The translations under genes and the position numbers were made by a program. The notes under the pieces are model-generated. The model had not been told where the DNA came from. It ran no database searches and saw only the letters and a list, made by a program, of their open reading frames with translations. Below, piece after piece: positions 17,337 through 25,243 of a stretch of DNA of 64,000 nucleotides (the stretch's first letter is position 1; every line of letters starts with the position of its first letter). Source of the DNA: a virus; IMG/VR virus record IMGVR_UViG_3300025437_000010, positions 1-64,000 of that record, one strand, 5' to 3'.

Positions 17337-17879
17337 ATGGCTATTATCACTGAAAATTTAGATTTCATGGATATGGAAGGGCAAATAGCCGACAGAATAT
17401 CAATTGATGAATACGCTGCAAAAATAGGCAGTGATGCTGATATTGTTACATTGGCTTTTATTGTTCATTCTGAATTGGCAGCAGATGATTTAGTAACATG
17501 GTTTGAACGCGGGTATGATTTTGTGCTTGATGCCAGCGTTAGCGATGGTGAAATTGAACCAGGCAAATATATGGTGTTTGTAGAAATGGATCGTAGAATG
17601 AAAGTTCCTGAGAGAATTTGTAATATTCTTTCTGATCTGGAAACCTTAACCGGATTTAAACTAAAAGATTGGACAGTTGATATACAAGGAGACGATTATG
17701 ATGCGGACCCTGAAATTATTGCTAAAAAAATGATTCTCAATCCCAATGAATATAAAACTGCTCGTGAAACAGACGAGAAGTTAAATGAAATTCGCGAACT
17801 GGCAGGTATTGAGCCAATTACTGCCGGTCATACCAATGATGAATACATCAAAAATTTAAAAGCAATGGCAGGAATGTAA
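17337..17879 (+). CDS. Late operon protein 2, unknown
   Basis: 180 acidic residues, with SIDEYAAKIGSDADIVTLAF near the N-terminus, YMVFVEMDRRMKVPERI in the middle and a helical C-terminal segment (DEKLNEIRELAGIEPITAG). It lies between a late gene and a holin-like gene with 2-4 nt spacings. Not recognised. The paired arrangement suggests it acts with the 16744 product. Confidence 0.5.
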   Translation: MAIITENLDFMDMEGQIADRISIDEYAAKIGSDADIVTLAFIVHSELAADDLVTWFERGYDFVLDASVSDGEIEPGKYMVFVEMDRRMKVPERICNILSDLETLTGFKLKDWTVDIQGDDYDADPEIIAKKMILNPNEYKTARETDEKLNEIRELAGIEPITAGHTNDEYIKNLKAMAGM

Positions 17880-17883
17880 TTAC

Positions 17884-18774
17884 ATGTCCGATAATCAAGA
17901 TTTGTCCCAAGGAAACCCAACTACAGATAATTCCTTACAGAACGGTGCTCTTTCACCAACTCCTTCATTAAATGATCAATCAAATGGAGATGATGATGGA
18001 AATCCGGATGATGATGAGGATGTTTCTCCTAAGCCATCATCAGAGCCTGCTGCTTTAGCCAATAAAAATCAAGATGAGCACATGCAGATTGTTGGAAAAA
18101 ACGATGAACATGTTGCATCAATGACTAGTGATCCGGATATGTTTCAACATATGCAACAAATGAATACCGCTTACAATCAAACATCTACCAGCATGGGCAG
18201 TGGCATGTCCGTTGGAATAGGCGTCACGCAATCAGGCATGGGCATGGGTGGTTCCATGGGTATGTCTGGTGGACTTGGTATGGGTGGTTCCATGGGTATG
18301 GGCGGCTCTATGGGCGGTGGACAGACAGGCATGGGGATGGGTGTAGTTGTTCAGGGCAACTTAACGGGCGCGGGCAATAATGCCGCACAAGGCGCTGACG
18401 TACTCGTTGCCAATACTAATGAAGACTGGATCAATAAAAAATGGCGTCCAGTAATGGGATGGATGTATATGGCAGTTTGCGTATTTGACTTTGTTATTGC
18501 GCCTATTTTGTGGTCAATAGTTCAGGCATACGCACATGGCGCTGTAAACGTACAGTGGCAACCACTTACCCTTCAAGGTGCTGGATTGTTTCATCTTTCT
18601 ATGGGTGCGGTTCTTGGTATCGCTGCATATGGGCGTACTCAAGAAAAGATTCAAGGCGTATCAAATGCATCAACAACCACCTCAGCCTTAACCGGAATCA
18701 CGCCTTCTGCTCCGCCAGCACCAACCGGTTTAACTAACCCAAGCATGCCAAACGGATTTGGTGGAATTCGTTAA
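17884..18774 (+). CDS. Holin-like membrane protein with Gly/Met-rich linker
   Basis: 296 residues. Residues 1-100 are acidic and disordered, 106-158 form a Gly/Met-rich repeat (GMGMGGSMGM), and about 184-262 carry the domain I recognise as the 3TM gene-transfer-agent holin type: KKWRPVMGWMYMAVCVFDFVIA, then a second hydrophobic segment and the closing GRTQEKIQG. A Pro/Ala tail follows. It may release the GH19 endolysin. The long soluble N-terminus is unusual for a holin, so a different membrane or virion role remains possible. Last gene of the late operon. Confidence 0.6.
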   Translation: MSDNQDLSQGNPTTDNSLQNGALSPTPSLNDQSNGDDDGNPDDDEDVSPKPSSEPAALANKNQDEHMQIVGKNDEHVASMTSDPDMFQHMQQMNTAYNQTSTSMGSGMSVGIGVTQSGMGMGGSMGMSGGLGMGGSMGMGGSMGGGQTGMGMGVVVQGNLTGAGNNAAQGADVLVANTNEDWINKKWRPVMGWMYMAVCVFDFVIAPILWSIVQAYAHGAVNVQWQPLTLQGAGLFHLSMGAVLGIAAYGRTQEKIQGVSNASTTTSALTGITPSAPPAPTGLTNPSMPNGFGGIR

Positions 18775-18784
18775 AACATAATTG

Positions 18785-18813
18785 TTGACACTCAGTGCCT
18801 GATATGTTAGTAT
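18785..18813 (+). promoter_or_regulatory. Early promoter of dnaJ, predicted leaderless
   Basis: TTGACA at 18785-18790, a 17-nt spacer and TAGTAT at 18808-18813. The dnaJ ATG is at 18820, about where transcription should begin. No ribosome binding site is visible before it. Confidence 0.6.
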
Positions 18814-18819
18814 CTGAAT

Positions 18820-19620
18820 ATGGATCATTATAACACATTAGGCATTTCTCGTGATGCCACTTCGGAAGAAATCAAAAAAGCGTACCGCAAATTAGCAGTT
18901 CAACATCACCCCGATAAGCCGGGTGGTAATCTTGAAAAGTTTCAAGAAATTAGCAATGCATATGAAACATTAAGTGATCCTGCTAAAAAAGCATCATATG
19001 ATAATCCCCAGCCTCAGTTTAATGGTGCACCGGGTGGATTTAATTTCCATACTAATGGCTTTAACGTTGATGATTTGTTCAGTCAGTTATTTGGTCACCA
19101 AATGCACCATGGTGCGGCGAGGCAACCACAGAAGCCAATGTATCGCACGAGAGTCACTGTGTCTCTCTTAGATGCATATAATGGTGCCGATCATTTCCTG
19201 CAGGCCGCAACACCTACTGGCACAAAACTCATCAATATAAAGGTTCCAAAAGGTGTTGACTCAGGACACCAAATGCGGTATGAGAATCTAATAGACGATG
19301 GAACTCTAATCGTTGAATTTATCGTGCAGCCAGATTTGCATTTTGATCGTAAAGGAAATGATCTTTATACAAATCTCTCGATATCAGTGCTTGATCTGAT
19401 TGTAGGAACCTCTGTAGAGGTGAATACGATTGGTGGGAAGAAACTTGAAGTTGCTATTAGTCCAAGGACTCAGCCATATCAACAGATTAGAATACCCGGA
19501 TATGGAATGCCTACACAAAATGGACAACATGGTGATCAAATTCTCTTGCTAAAACCGACAATTCCTGATATAATTGCCGATGATATTATTGAAAGTATCA
19601 AGCGCAACCAAACTAACTAA
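18820..19620 (+). CDS. dnaJ: DnaJ-like J-domain co-chaperone
   Basis: 266 residues. The J domain at 1-65 has YNTLGISRDA, the HPD tripeptide (HHPDKPGG) that activates DnaK, and the closing SDPAKKASYD. A Gly-rich linker (about 65-105) has no zinc-finger region, so it is a CbpA/type-B J protein. The C-terminal beta domain (about 107-250) contains the ISPRTQPYQQIRIPGYGMP block typical of DnaJ substrate-binding domains. It would act with host DnaK. Its start has no ribosome site and may be leaderless. clpA-like follows 11 nt downstream, so both chaperones are probably co-expressed early. Confidence 0.88.
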   Translation: MDHYNTLGISRDATSEEIKKAYRKLAVQHHPDKPGGNLEKFQEISNAYETLSDPAKKASYDNPQPQFNGAPGGFNFHTNGFNVDDLFSQLFGHQMHHGAARQPQKPMYRTRVTVSLLDAYNGADHFLQAATPTGTKLINIKVPKGVDSGHQMRYENLIDDGTLIVEFIVQPDLHFDRKGNDLYTNLSISVLDLIVGTSVEVNTIGGKKLEVAISPRTQPYQQIRIPGYGMPTQNGQHGDQILLLKPTIPDIIADDIIESIKRNQTN

Positions 19621-19631
19621 AGGATAACAAA

Positions 19632-21899
19632 TTGCAAACCTCTCCAGAAATTGAAAATATTATTGAACGTGCAATTGAAAGCGCAAAGACCAGACAGCAT
19701 CAATATTGCACCGTAGAACATTTGCTACTTGCGCTAATCACTCATCCTCCTTTCAAGAAGTGCTTGAACAGTTTCAACGTTGACACTGACCTCATGGTAG
19801 ATGAAGTTGAAACATACATCAATTCTCTTCATGCAATTGAAACAAAAGACCCCAACTTTAGTCCACGCAAGACTAATACTCTTGAGCGCGTAATGAACCG
19901 TTCGGTTACGCAGGTTCTATTCAATGGTCGTCGTCAAGTAACTACTCTTGATTTGTATCTTTCTATTGCATCTGAAAACAATTCCCATGCCCACTACTTC
20001 TTGCTCAAGTATGGTGTTACTAAGAATGAATTTTTCCGTCATTGGGAAAAAACATACAAGGGTGGCGCAGGAAACACGAAACTCACCGAAACACAAGCCG
20101 ACGAAATTCTTGAAGAATACACTACCAATCTTACTCAGCTTGCTCGTAATGAAAAGATTGAGCCGGTAATTGGTCGTGCTACTGAAATCAATGACATCAT
20201 CAATGTGCTTGCAAAGCGTTTCAAGTCAAACGTGCTGATGGTCGGTGATCCGGGCGTAGGTAAGACTGCAATCGCAGAAGGAATCGCTCAGGCAATCGTT
20301 GATAAAAATGTTCCAGATTTCTTGCTGGATCATGACCTGTATTCTTTGGAAATCGGTTCTCTACTTGCTGGTTCTCGCTATCGCGGTGATTTTGAAGAAA
20401 AGATCAAGAACATTCTTGACGCACTAAACGTCAAGAAGAAAGCGATTCTTTTCATTGACGAGGCTCACACAATGCAGGGTGCAGGAAATGCTGGCAACGG
20501 TGGACCAGACTTTGCAAATATGATTAAGCCTGCAATCACCAAGGGAACTCTCAAGGTTATTGCTTCTACGACTTGGGAAGAATTTTACGAATCCTTTGAA
20601 AAGGATCGTGCTTTGATGCGCCGATTCTATCGCGTTAGCATTGATGAACCTTCGCAGGATTCAACTATTCGCATTTTGAGCGGACTTGCAACTCGTCTAA
20701 ATGAATTTCACAATGTGGAAATCACTTCAGATGCAATTGAAGCCGCAGTTGATAGTTCTGCTCGTTATATCCATGATCGTAAGAACCCTGACAAGTCTAT
20801 TGATCTTATTGATGCTGCTTGCGCCAAGCAGAAGGTCCTTGGTAATGACGGTGCTGTTATTACTAAGCAAATGATCCATGAGCAAGTTGAAAAGTTTACT
20901 GGTGTTCCTGCTGATAAACTCAGTGGTGACAACTTTGATCGTATTCAGAATCTTGAATTGAATGTCAAGAACAAGCTCTATGGTCAGGACCAAACTGTCA
21001 ATGATGTTCTTGAGCGCGTGTATGTTTCTTTTGCTGGCATCGGCAATGAAAAGAAGCCAATTGCAAGTTTCTTGTTTTTGGGACCAACGGGTACCGGTAA
21101 GACTGAACTTGCAAAATTGCTTTCTTCCAATCTGGATATGCCACTTCATAAGTATGACATGTCCGAATATTCTGAGAAGCACAGTGTAAGCAGTTTGATT
21201 GGTCCTCCTCCGGGATATGTGGGTTTCAGTGACTCACAGGTTCAGGGTGGACGCCTGATTTCAGACTTGAGTAAGAATCCACATTCAATTCTGCTGTTTG
21301 ATGAAGTTGAAAAGGCGCATCCTGACATCTTTAATATTTTCTTGCAGATGCTTGATGAAGGTCGGATTACTGGATCAAACGGTAAGGAAGTATCATGTAA
21401 GAATACTATCATCATTCTTACTTCCAATCTGGGGTCGGCTGATAATGAGCGAAACAACATCGGTTTCGGTACTCTTGAGAAGTCCGGAGAAGACGACAAG
21501 GCGCTCAAGCAGTTCTTCAAGCCTGAATTCCGCAATCGTCTTGATATGGTTTGCAAGTTCAACAAACTTGATAATCTGTCAATCAAAAAGATCGTTGTAA
21601 AGTTCTTGGAAGATGTGAAGAAGCCTCTGTTGGAAAAGCACAACATTACTCTCAACCTAAGTGAGCCGGTCATTGACTATCTGGCTGCACAGGGTTATGA
21701 CAGTAAGATGGGTGCTCGCCCACTTAGTCGTAAAATTGACGAACTCATTCGCGTTCCGCTTTCAAAGAAGATTCTTTTTGAACGTATCAGCAATGCGAAT
21801 GTGATGGCGACTCTTGTAGATAATCAGATTGTTTTCTCCATGACTGAAAAGCAATCTGCCCATATTAATGAGGATGGAATAATTGAAGTTCAGTCTTGA
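19632..21899 (+). CDS. clpA: ClpA-like AAA+ unfoldase
   Basis: 755 residues, close to bacterial ClpA (758). The TTG start is supported by AAGGATAACAAA. It has a Clp N domain (about 5-140), a first AAA+ module with Walker A GDPGVGKTA near 205-213 and Walker B ILFIDEAH, and a second with Walker A GPTGTGKTE near 485-493 and LLFDEVEKAHPD. The C-terminal D2-small domain has YDSKMGARPLSRKI. There is no ClpB-type middle coiled coil. An IGF tripeptide near residue 610 matches the ClpP-docking loop, so it could redirect host ClpP. Neither ClpP nor an adaptor is in the window. Confidence 0.9.
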   Translation: MQTSPEIENIIERAIESAKTRQHQYCTVEHLLLALITHPPFKKCLNSFNVDTDLMVDEVETYINSLHAIETKDPNFSPRKTNTLERVMNRSVTQVLFNGRRQVTTLDLYLSIASENNSHAHYFLLKYGVTKNEFFRHWEKTYKGGAGNTKLTETQADEILEEYTTNLTQLARNEKIEPVIGRATEINDIINVLAKRFKSNVLMVGDPGVGKTAIAEGIAQAIVDKNVPDFLLDHDLYSLEIGSLLAGSRYRGDFEEKIKNILDALNVKKKAILFIDEAHTMQGAGNAGNGGPDFANMIKPAITKGTLKVIASTTWEEFYESFEKDRALMRRFYRVSIDEPSQDSTIRILSGLATRLNEFHNVEITSDAIEAAVDSSARYIHDRKNPDKSIDLIDAACAKQKVLGNDGAVITKQMIHEQVEKFTGVPADKLSGDNFDRIQNLELNVKNKLYGQDQTVNDVLERVYVSFAGIGNEKKPIASFLFLGPTGTGKTELAKLLSSNLDMPLHKYDMSEYSEKHSVSSLIGPPPGYVGFSDSQVQGGRLISDLSKNPHSILLFDEVEKAHPDIFNIFLQMLDEGRITGSNGKEVSCKNTIIILTSNLGSADNERNNIGFGTLEKSGEDDKALKQFFKPEFRNRLDMVCKFNKLDNLSIKKIVVKFLEDVKKPLLEKHNITLNLSEPVIDYLAAQGYDSKMGARPLSRKIDELIRVPLSKKILFERISNANVMATLVDNQIVFSMTEKQSAHINEDGIIEVQS

Positions 21900-22557
21900 A
21901 GAACGTGCTACCCTGTACTATAACAAACATAAGTACAGGGTAGCAATATCCGAAAAATGTTTGCGCCATGTGTATTATGCTAAGAGCTTAAGAGGATTTA
22001 AGAAGAGTTTAGCCGAGTATATTAAATATGTTGAGGAGAGTCCATTTGCTACTGATCGTGACTTTTCCCTCACTCAAAAGCAATACAGAAAAATAAGTAA
22101 AATTATTAAATTTAGAAACAATTTTGCAAAATTGGAAAACACTTCCATTCGTCATTATAATGACACAATGAGTTTCTATTGTGATGATCCTACTTTTTTT
22201 GATCCAATAAAAGAGTTCAGTCCGGATGCAACAATTACTGAAGTTAAGTTACTTCCATCAGGTATTAAATATTTCTCAAAAGAACCAAAAAATAAGTATA
22301 GGCTGTTCTTTAAGAATAAGCAAGTTGACGCTATAACTATTTCTGATCTGATAGAGTATTTTAATAAAAATAAGGATATAACTCCATCCAAATCTTTGAG
22401 CGGATGGTTGTTCTATCAAAGCCAAACATATTATTACAAGTATATCAGAGATTGTTTTTTTATTGATTATAATGATGAATCTACGTTAACAATCATGCAT
22501 CTGTTATTTACTGGAATAATAGGCAAATCATTCAAATTGGAAAAGCGACCATCGTAA
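21883..22557 (+). CDS. Unknown protein overlapping the clpA end
   Basis: 224 residues, very basic and aromatic (Tyr/Lys/Phe-rich), with no motif that I can assign. The ATG is 17 nt inside clpA, which implies translational coupling. A 14-bp perfect inverted repeat lies 8-21 codons after the start (21906-21945). A late promoter for the next gene begins at its stop codon. Confidence 0.5.
   Translation: MKFSLEERATLYYNKHKYRVAISEKCLRHVYYAKSLRGFKKSLAEYIKYVEESPFATDRDFSLTQKQYRKISKIIKFRNNFAKLENTSIRHYNDTMSFYCDDPTFFDPIKEFSPDATITEVKLLPSGIKYFSKEPKNKYRLFFKNKQVDAITISDLIEYFNKNKDITPSKSLSGWLFYQSQTYYYKYIRDCFFIDYNDESTLTIMHLLFTGIIGKSFKLEKRPS
21906..21945. repeat. Perfect 14-bp inverted repeat inside a coding start region
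   Basis: TGCTACCCTGTACT at 21906-21919 and its exact complement at 21932-21945, with a 12-nt loop, form a strong hairpin within the first 21 codons of the gene at 21883. No uridine run follows, so a classic intrinsic terminator is unlikely. Confidence 0.85.
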
Positions 22558-22586
22558 GATAAATACTCCATATATTTGGAGTATTT
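22558..22586 (+). promoter_or_regulatory. Late promoter overlapping an RBS-hiding hairpin
   Basis: GATAAATA at 22558-22565 overlaps the left arm (AAATACTCCA, 22561-22570) of a perfect 10-bp inverted repeat. The right arm (TGGAGTATTT, 22577-22586) contains the GGAG ribosome site of the ATG at 22588. Early read-through RNA would hide the site; a late transcript starting near 22572 would lack the left arm and free it. Confidence 0.7.
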
Positions 22587-22587
22587 C

Positions 22588-22752
22588 ATGGCAAAGATGG
22601 TTGAAAATGTTCTCGTAATCAAACTTAGTAAGCTGATCAGAGACAATGAAGATGCATCAGACATCTTAAATAACGAAGTTCTGACAGCACTTGAACAAGT
22701 AACACAAGAACTGGTCGGTGCTGGTGTTCTGGTGGAAGTGGAAACGGCGTAA
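22588..22752 (+). CDS. Small late protein, 54 aa
   Basis: An intact 54-codon frame that starts at ATG 22588 and ends TAA, overlapping the next ATG by one base (TAATG). The peptide is acidic and helical, containing VIKLSKLIRDNEDASDIL and a valine/glutamate C-terminus. The start is supported by GGAG and by the late promoter/hairpin directly upstream. It resembles small chaperone-like or head/tail accessory proteins only in size. Not recognised. Confidence 0.6.
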   Translation: MAKMVENVLVIKLSKLIRDNEDASDILNNEVLTALEQVTQELVGAGVLVEVETA

Positions 22753-23138
22753 TGGCACAGTCAACCACTCTCATACTGCTTCCACAGACTCCTTATGATA
22801 ATCCGGGCAACGGTGCCCCTTATACTGTTACCGGTGAATATGTTCCAGCAGCATCATATTATCTTGGTAACCAAGATTTACAAACCGTCAATATTAGTTT
22901 GACAGACTGCACCGGTAATATTGTCATTGAGGCAACACTTGCCACTACCCCACAAGAAATTGATTGGTTCAGTGTATATGAACTTGACGCAAATGCGAAT
23001 GCAGCATCAAACTCTGCACCACAAATCGCATCTAATGCTTCAATATACACTAATATACAAGGAAACTTTGTGTTCATGAGAGCCGCAGTTTACGATTTCC
23101 AAGGCGGCGGCGTGAACTATATCAAGCTGTCATATTGA
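22752..23138 (+). CDS. Small late virion protein candidate
   Basis: 128 residues, beta-rich and rich in Asn/Ala/Ser, with no charged clusters: TTLILLPQTPYDNPGNG, then LQTVNISLTDCTGNIVIEATL and ending GGGVNYIKLSY. This composition is typical of phage structural proteins, and it lies in a late operon. It is coupled to the upstream 54-residue gene. Which virion part it belongs to is not evident. Confidence 0.5.
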   Translation: MAQSTTLILLPQTPYDNPGNGAPYTVTGEYVPAASYYLGNQDLQTVNISLTDCTGNIVIEATLATTPQEIDWFSVYELDANANAASNSAPQIASNASIYTNIQGNFVFMRAAVYDFQGGGVNYIKLSY

Positions 23139-23152
23139 ACGGAATTAATTAA

Positions 23153-24133
23153 ATGAAAATAGTAGCAGTCATGCCTGGCAGATATCATCCCTTTCATAAA
23201 GGTCATGCAGCAAGCTTCAAACAACTTGCTGAGAAATTTGGATTGCCCAATACACTTTTAGCAATTTCGGCTAAGCAAGAGCAGCCAAATAGCCCATTTA
23301 TGCCACAAGACAGAGCCAAGATGGCGCAGCATCTTGGAATCCCATCAGAAAATATTATTATCGTCCGCAATCCATATAGTGCTACAGAGTATGCAGATCA
23401 TCTTGCAAGCAAAGGAATAGACCCAACAAAGACTGCATTGGTATTTGGAGTAAGTGCTAAGGACATGGAGGATGATCCGCGTTTTTCATTTAAACCTACT
23501 AAGAGCGGCAAGCCAAGTTATTTTCAGCCGTATTCTAAAGAAGCATTGGAAAATATGCAACCAATGACGAAAGGTGAACCGGGAACTGGTCATGCATACG
23601 TGATGACTACCAATGTTCAAGAGTTTCCTATTGCTGGAAAAACTATGCGCGATGCAAGTGCCATTCGTAAAGCATATGCGGGAGCTAAGCAACAGAAGAA
23701 AATGCGTATCCTTCGTGATCTATATGGCGATTCAGCGGAACAAATGAAGCAAACTTTTGACAACAATTTACAAATCACAGAGAGTATTGCCGCACTTGTC
23801 AATAAGATAAAACCATTGATTAGTGAAGCCACCCTTGAACAAAAAGAAAAGTTTGTGCAGTTACTCAGTGAAGCAAAGAAGGCTATTATAGCTACAGCCG
23901 ATGATACTGTAGATGAAGCGGCAAATGCTGCTCAACAGGCTGCTATTGCCATTAATATGAAGAAGCATCATAAGAAGCCAAAAAAGACCAGCGAATCCAA
24001 AATGATGGAATCTCTTGGCGATGGCTTCTATTTAATTGATGAGTCAGAAGTTGTATTCCTTTCAAAAGCAGATGAAGTCGTTAATGCGAAAAAAAATATT
24101 GATGAAACTGCAGATTATTTGACAGAAAAATAA
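23153..24133 (+). CDS. Cytidylyltransferase-like nucleotidyltransferase with cargo-type tail
   Basis: 326 residues. The N-terminal 190 residues form a HIGH-superfamily nucleotidyltransferase: GRYHPFHKGH (HxGH), then LLAISAKQEQPN and NIIIVRNPYS, with a late MRDASAIRKAY block in the place of the ISSTxIR motif. Such enzymes attach a nucleotide to a phosphorylated substrate, as in NMN adenylyltransferase or CDP-sugar synthesis; the substrate is not clear. Residues 205-326 are helical and acidic with repeated (I/L)xE sites (PLISEA, LLSEAK, LIDESE) like those in the cargo proteins downstream. The next gene is a glycosyltransferase. Confidence 0.72.
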   Translation: MKIVAVMPGRYHPFHKGHAASFKQLAEKFGLPNTLLAISAKQEQPNSPFMPQDRAKMAQHLGIPSENIIIVRNPYSATEYADHLASKGIDPTKTALVFGVSAKDMEDDPRFSFKPTKSGKPSYFQPYSKEALENMQPMTKGEPGTGHAYVMTTNVQEFPIAGKTMRDASAIRKAYAGAKQQKKMRILRDLYGDSAEQMKQTFDNNLQITESIAALVNKIKPLISEATLEQKEKFVQLLSEAKKAIIATADDTVDEAANAAQQAAIAINMKKHHKKPKKTSESKMMESLGDGFYLIDESEVVFLSKADEVVNAKKNIDETADYLTEK

Positions 24134-24192
24134 TTTCACCCCCTCTTCGCGGTGTAAATATCATTATAGTTTACAACAAAGAAGAGGACTAC

Positions 24193-25149
24193 ATGGCACG
24201 TAAACCAACAAATAAAACTAAAAATATCGCACCTAATGGTGAAGAACGCACTGTTCCCGTTGAACAGGTTCATGCAATTGCTGAACAGGCTGCACAAGAA
24301 CAACAGCAGCCACAAGAAGGGCAGATTCAAGTAAACGTTGACTACCTTCGCACTACCAAGGTTCACATTGCAATGCCATGTTATGGCGGCATGTTAACTG
24401 AATCAACTTTCATGTCGTTTATCAAGTGGGCAAATACTGCTCGCCAGTTAGGTATTGACTGGACACTTGAAACGATGGTAAACGAATCACTTATCAGCAG
24501 AGCAAGAAACACTCTCACTGCTAAGTTCCTTGACATGCCTGACGCAACACACTTGTTCTTCGTTGATGCGGATATTGGATGGGAGCCATGGCACCTATTA
24601 GTTCTTATTAATCGTGACGTTGATGTTATCGGCGGATTGTATCCAATGAAGACTATGCCTATCAAGTGGGTAGTAAATGGATTTGAAGGCGCAGAAGAAG
24701 GTCCAGATGGACTACAGGAAGTTTCTAAGGCTGGAACCGGGTTCCTTCTTATGAAGAAGCATGTATTTGAAAAACTCAATTCACATCCTGCAGTCAAGCA
24801 GTATAAGAATGATATCGGTCTTGACCCAAAGTATGACCAGTATTTGAAGACTTATTTTGATACTGCTGTTCGTCAGAATCGCTACTATTCGGAAGACTGG
24901 ACATTCTGTGAAAATTGGCGCGACATTGGTGGAAAGATTTATGTTGACAAGCGTGTGCTTCTTCGTCACTCCGGTTCATATGTATTCTGCATGGAAAATC
25001 AGGAACATCTGCTCAATACGGTTGGTCCAATGTATGTTGAATCATTAAAGGCAAAGGCAGCAATTGAGGCACAGGTGGCAACCATTTCATCACCTGAAGA
25101 TGTCGCAGCCGCTGCAATGTCAGCCGCAGGAATTAATCCTTCTGCATAA
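24193..25149 (+). CDS. GT-A type glycosyltransferase
   Basis: 318 residues. After a Gln-rich linker (1-50) comes a GT-A fold: VHIAMPCYGGMLTEST, then NESLISRARNTL, and the metal-binding DxD region HLFFVDADIGWEP near 118-130. Next are the GLYPMKTMPIKW block and GTGFLLMKKHVFE. This resembles GT families that modify phage DNA, surface sugars or virion proteins. A GAGGACTAC site precedes the ATG. The gene ends before a strong terminator. With the upstream nucleotidyltransferase it may form an activated-sugar pathway; that link is inferred. Confidence 0.75.
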   Translation: MARKPTNKTKNIAPNGEERTVPVEQVHAIAEQAAQEQQQPQEGQIQVNVDYLRTTKVHIAMPCYGGMLTESTFMSFIKWANTARQLGIDWTLETMVNESLISRARNTLTAKFLDMPDATHLFFVDADIGWEPWHLLVLINRDVDVIGGLYPMKTMPIKWVVNGFEGAEEGPDGLQEVSKAGTGFLLMKKHVFEKLNSHPAVKQYKNDIGLDPKYDQYLKTYFDTAVRQNRYYSEDWTFCENWRDIGGKIYVDKRVLLRHSGSYVFCMENQEHLLNTVGPMYVESLKAKAAIEAQVATISSPEDVAAAAMSAAGINPSA

Positions 25150-25177
25150 TACTTATTTTTTGAATAGTGTAAAAATT

Positions 25178-25206
25178 GAGACCTCAGAAATGGGGTCTCT
25201 TTTTTT
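25178..25206 (+). terminator. Rho-independent terminator
   Basis: Stem GAGACCTC / GGGGTCTC (25178-25185 and 25192-25199, one G-U pair), 6-nt loop, then seven T at 25200-25206. It closes the unit ending with the glycosyltransferase. Confidence 0.88.
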
Positions 25207-25212
25207 GTATGG

Positions 25213-25220
25213 GATAAATA
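25213..25220 (+). promoter_or_regulatory. Late promoter GATAAATA (cargo cluster)
   Basis: GATAAATA just after the terminator and 24 nt before ATG 25244. The intervening TTAAG-GGT-CTTAA is a small palindrome around the ribosome site. Confidence 0.65.
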
Positions 25221-25243
25221 CTCTATAATTAAGGGTCTTAATA

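Noticed and set aside
24134-24192. Promoter before the glycosyltransferase gene
   Set aside because: TATAGT is present at 24165-24170 but no -35 element or late motif is found at the right distance. A short TGTAAA/TTTACA symmetry there was too weak to report.
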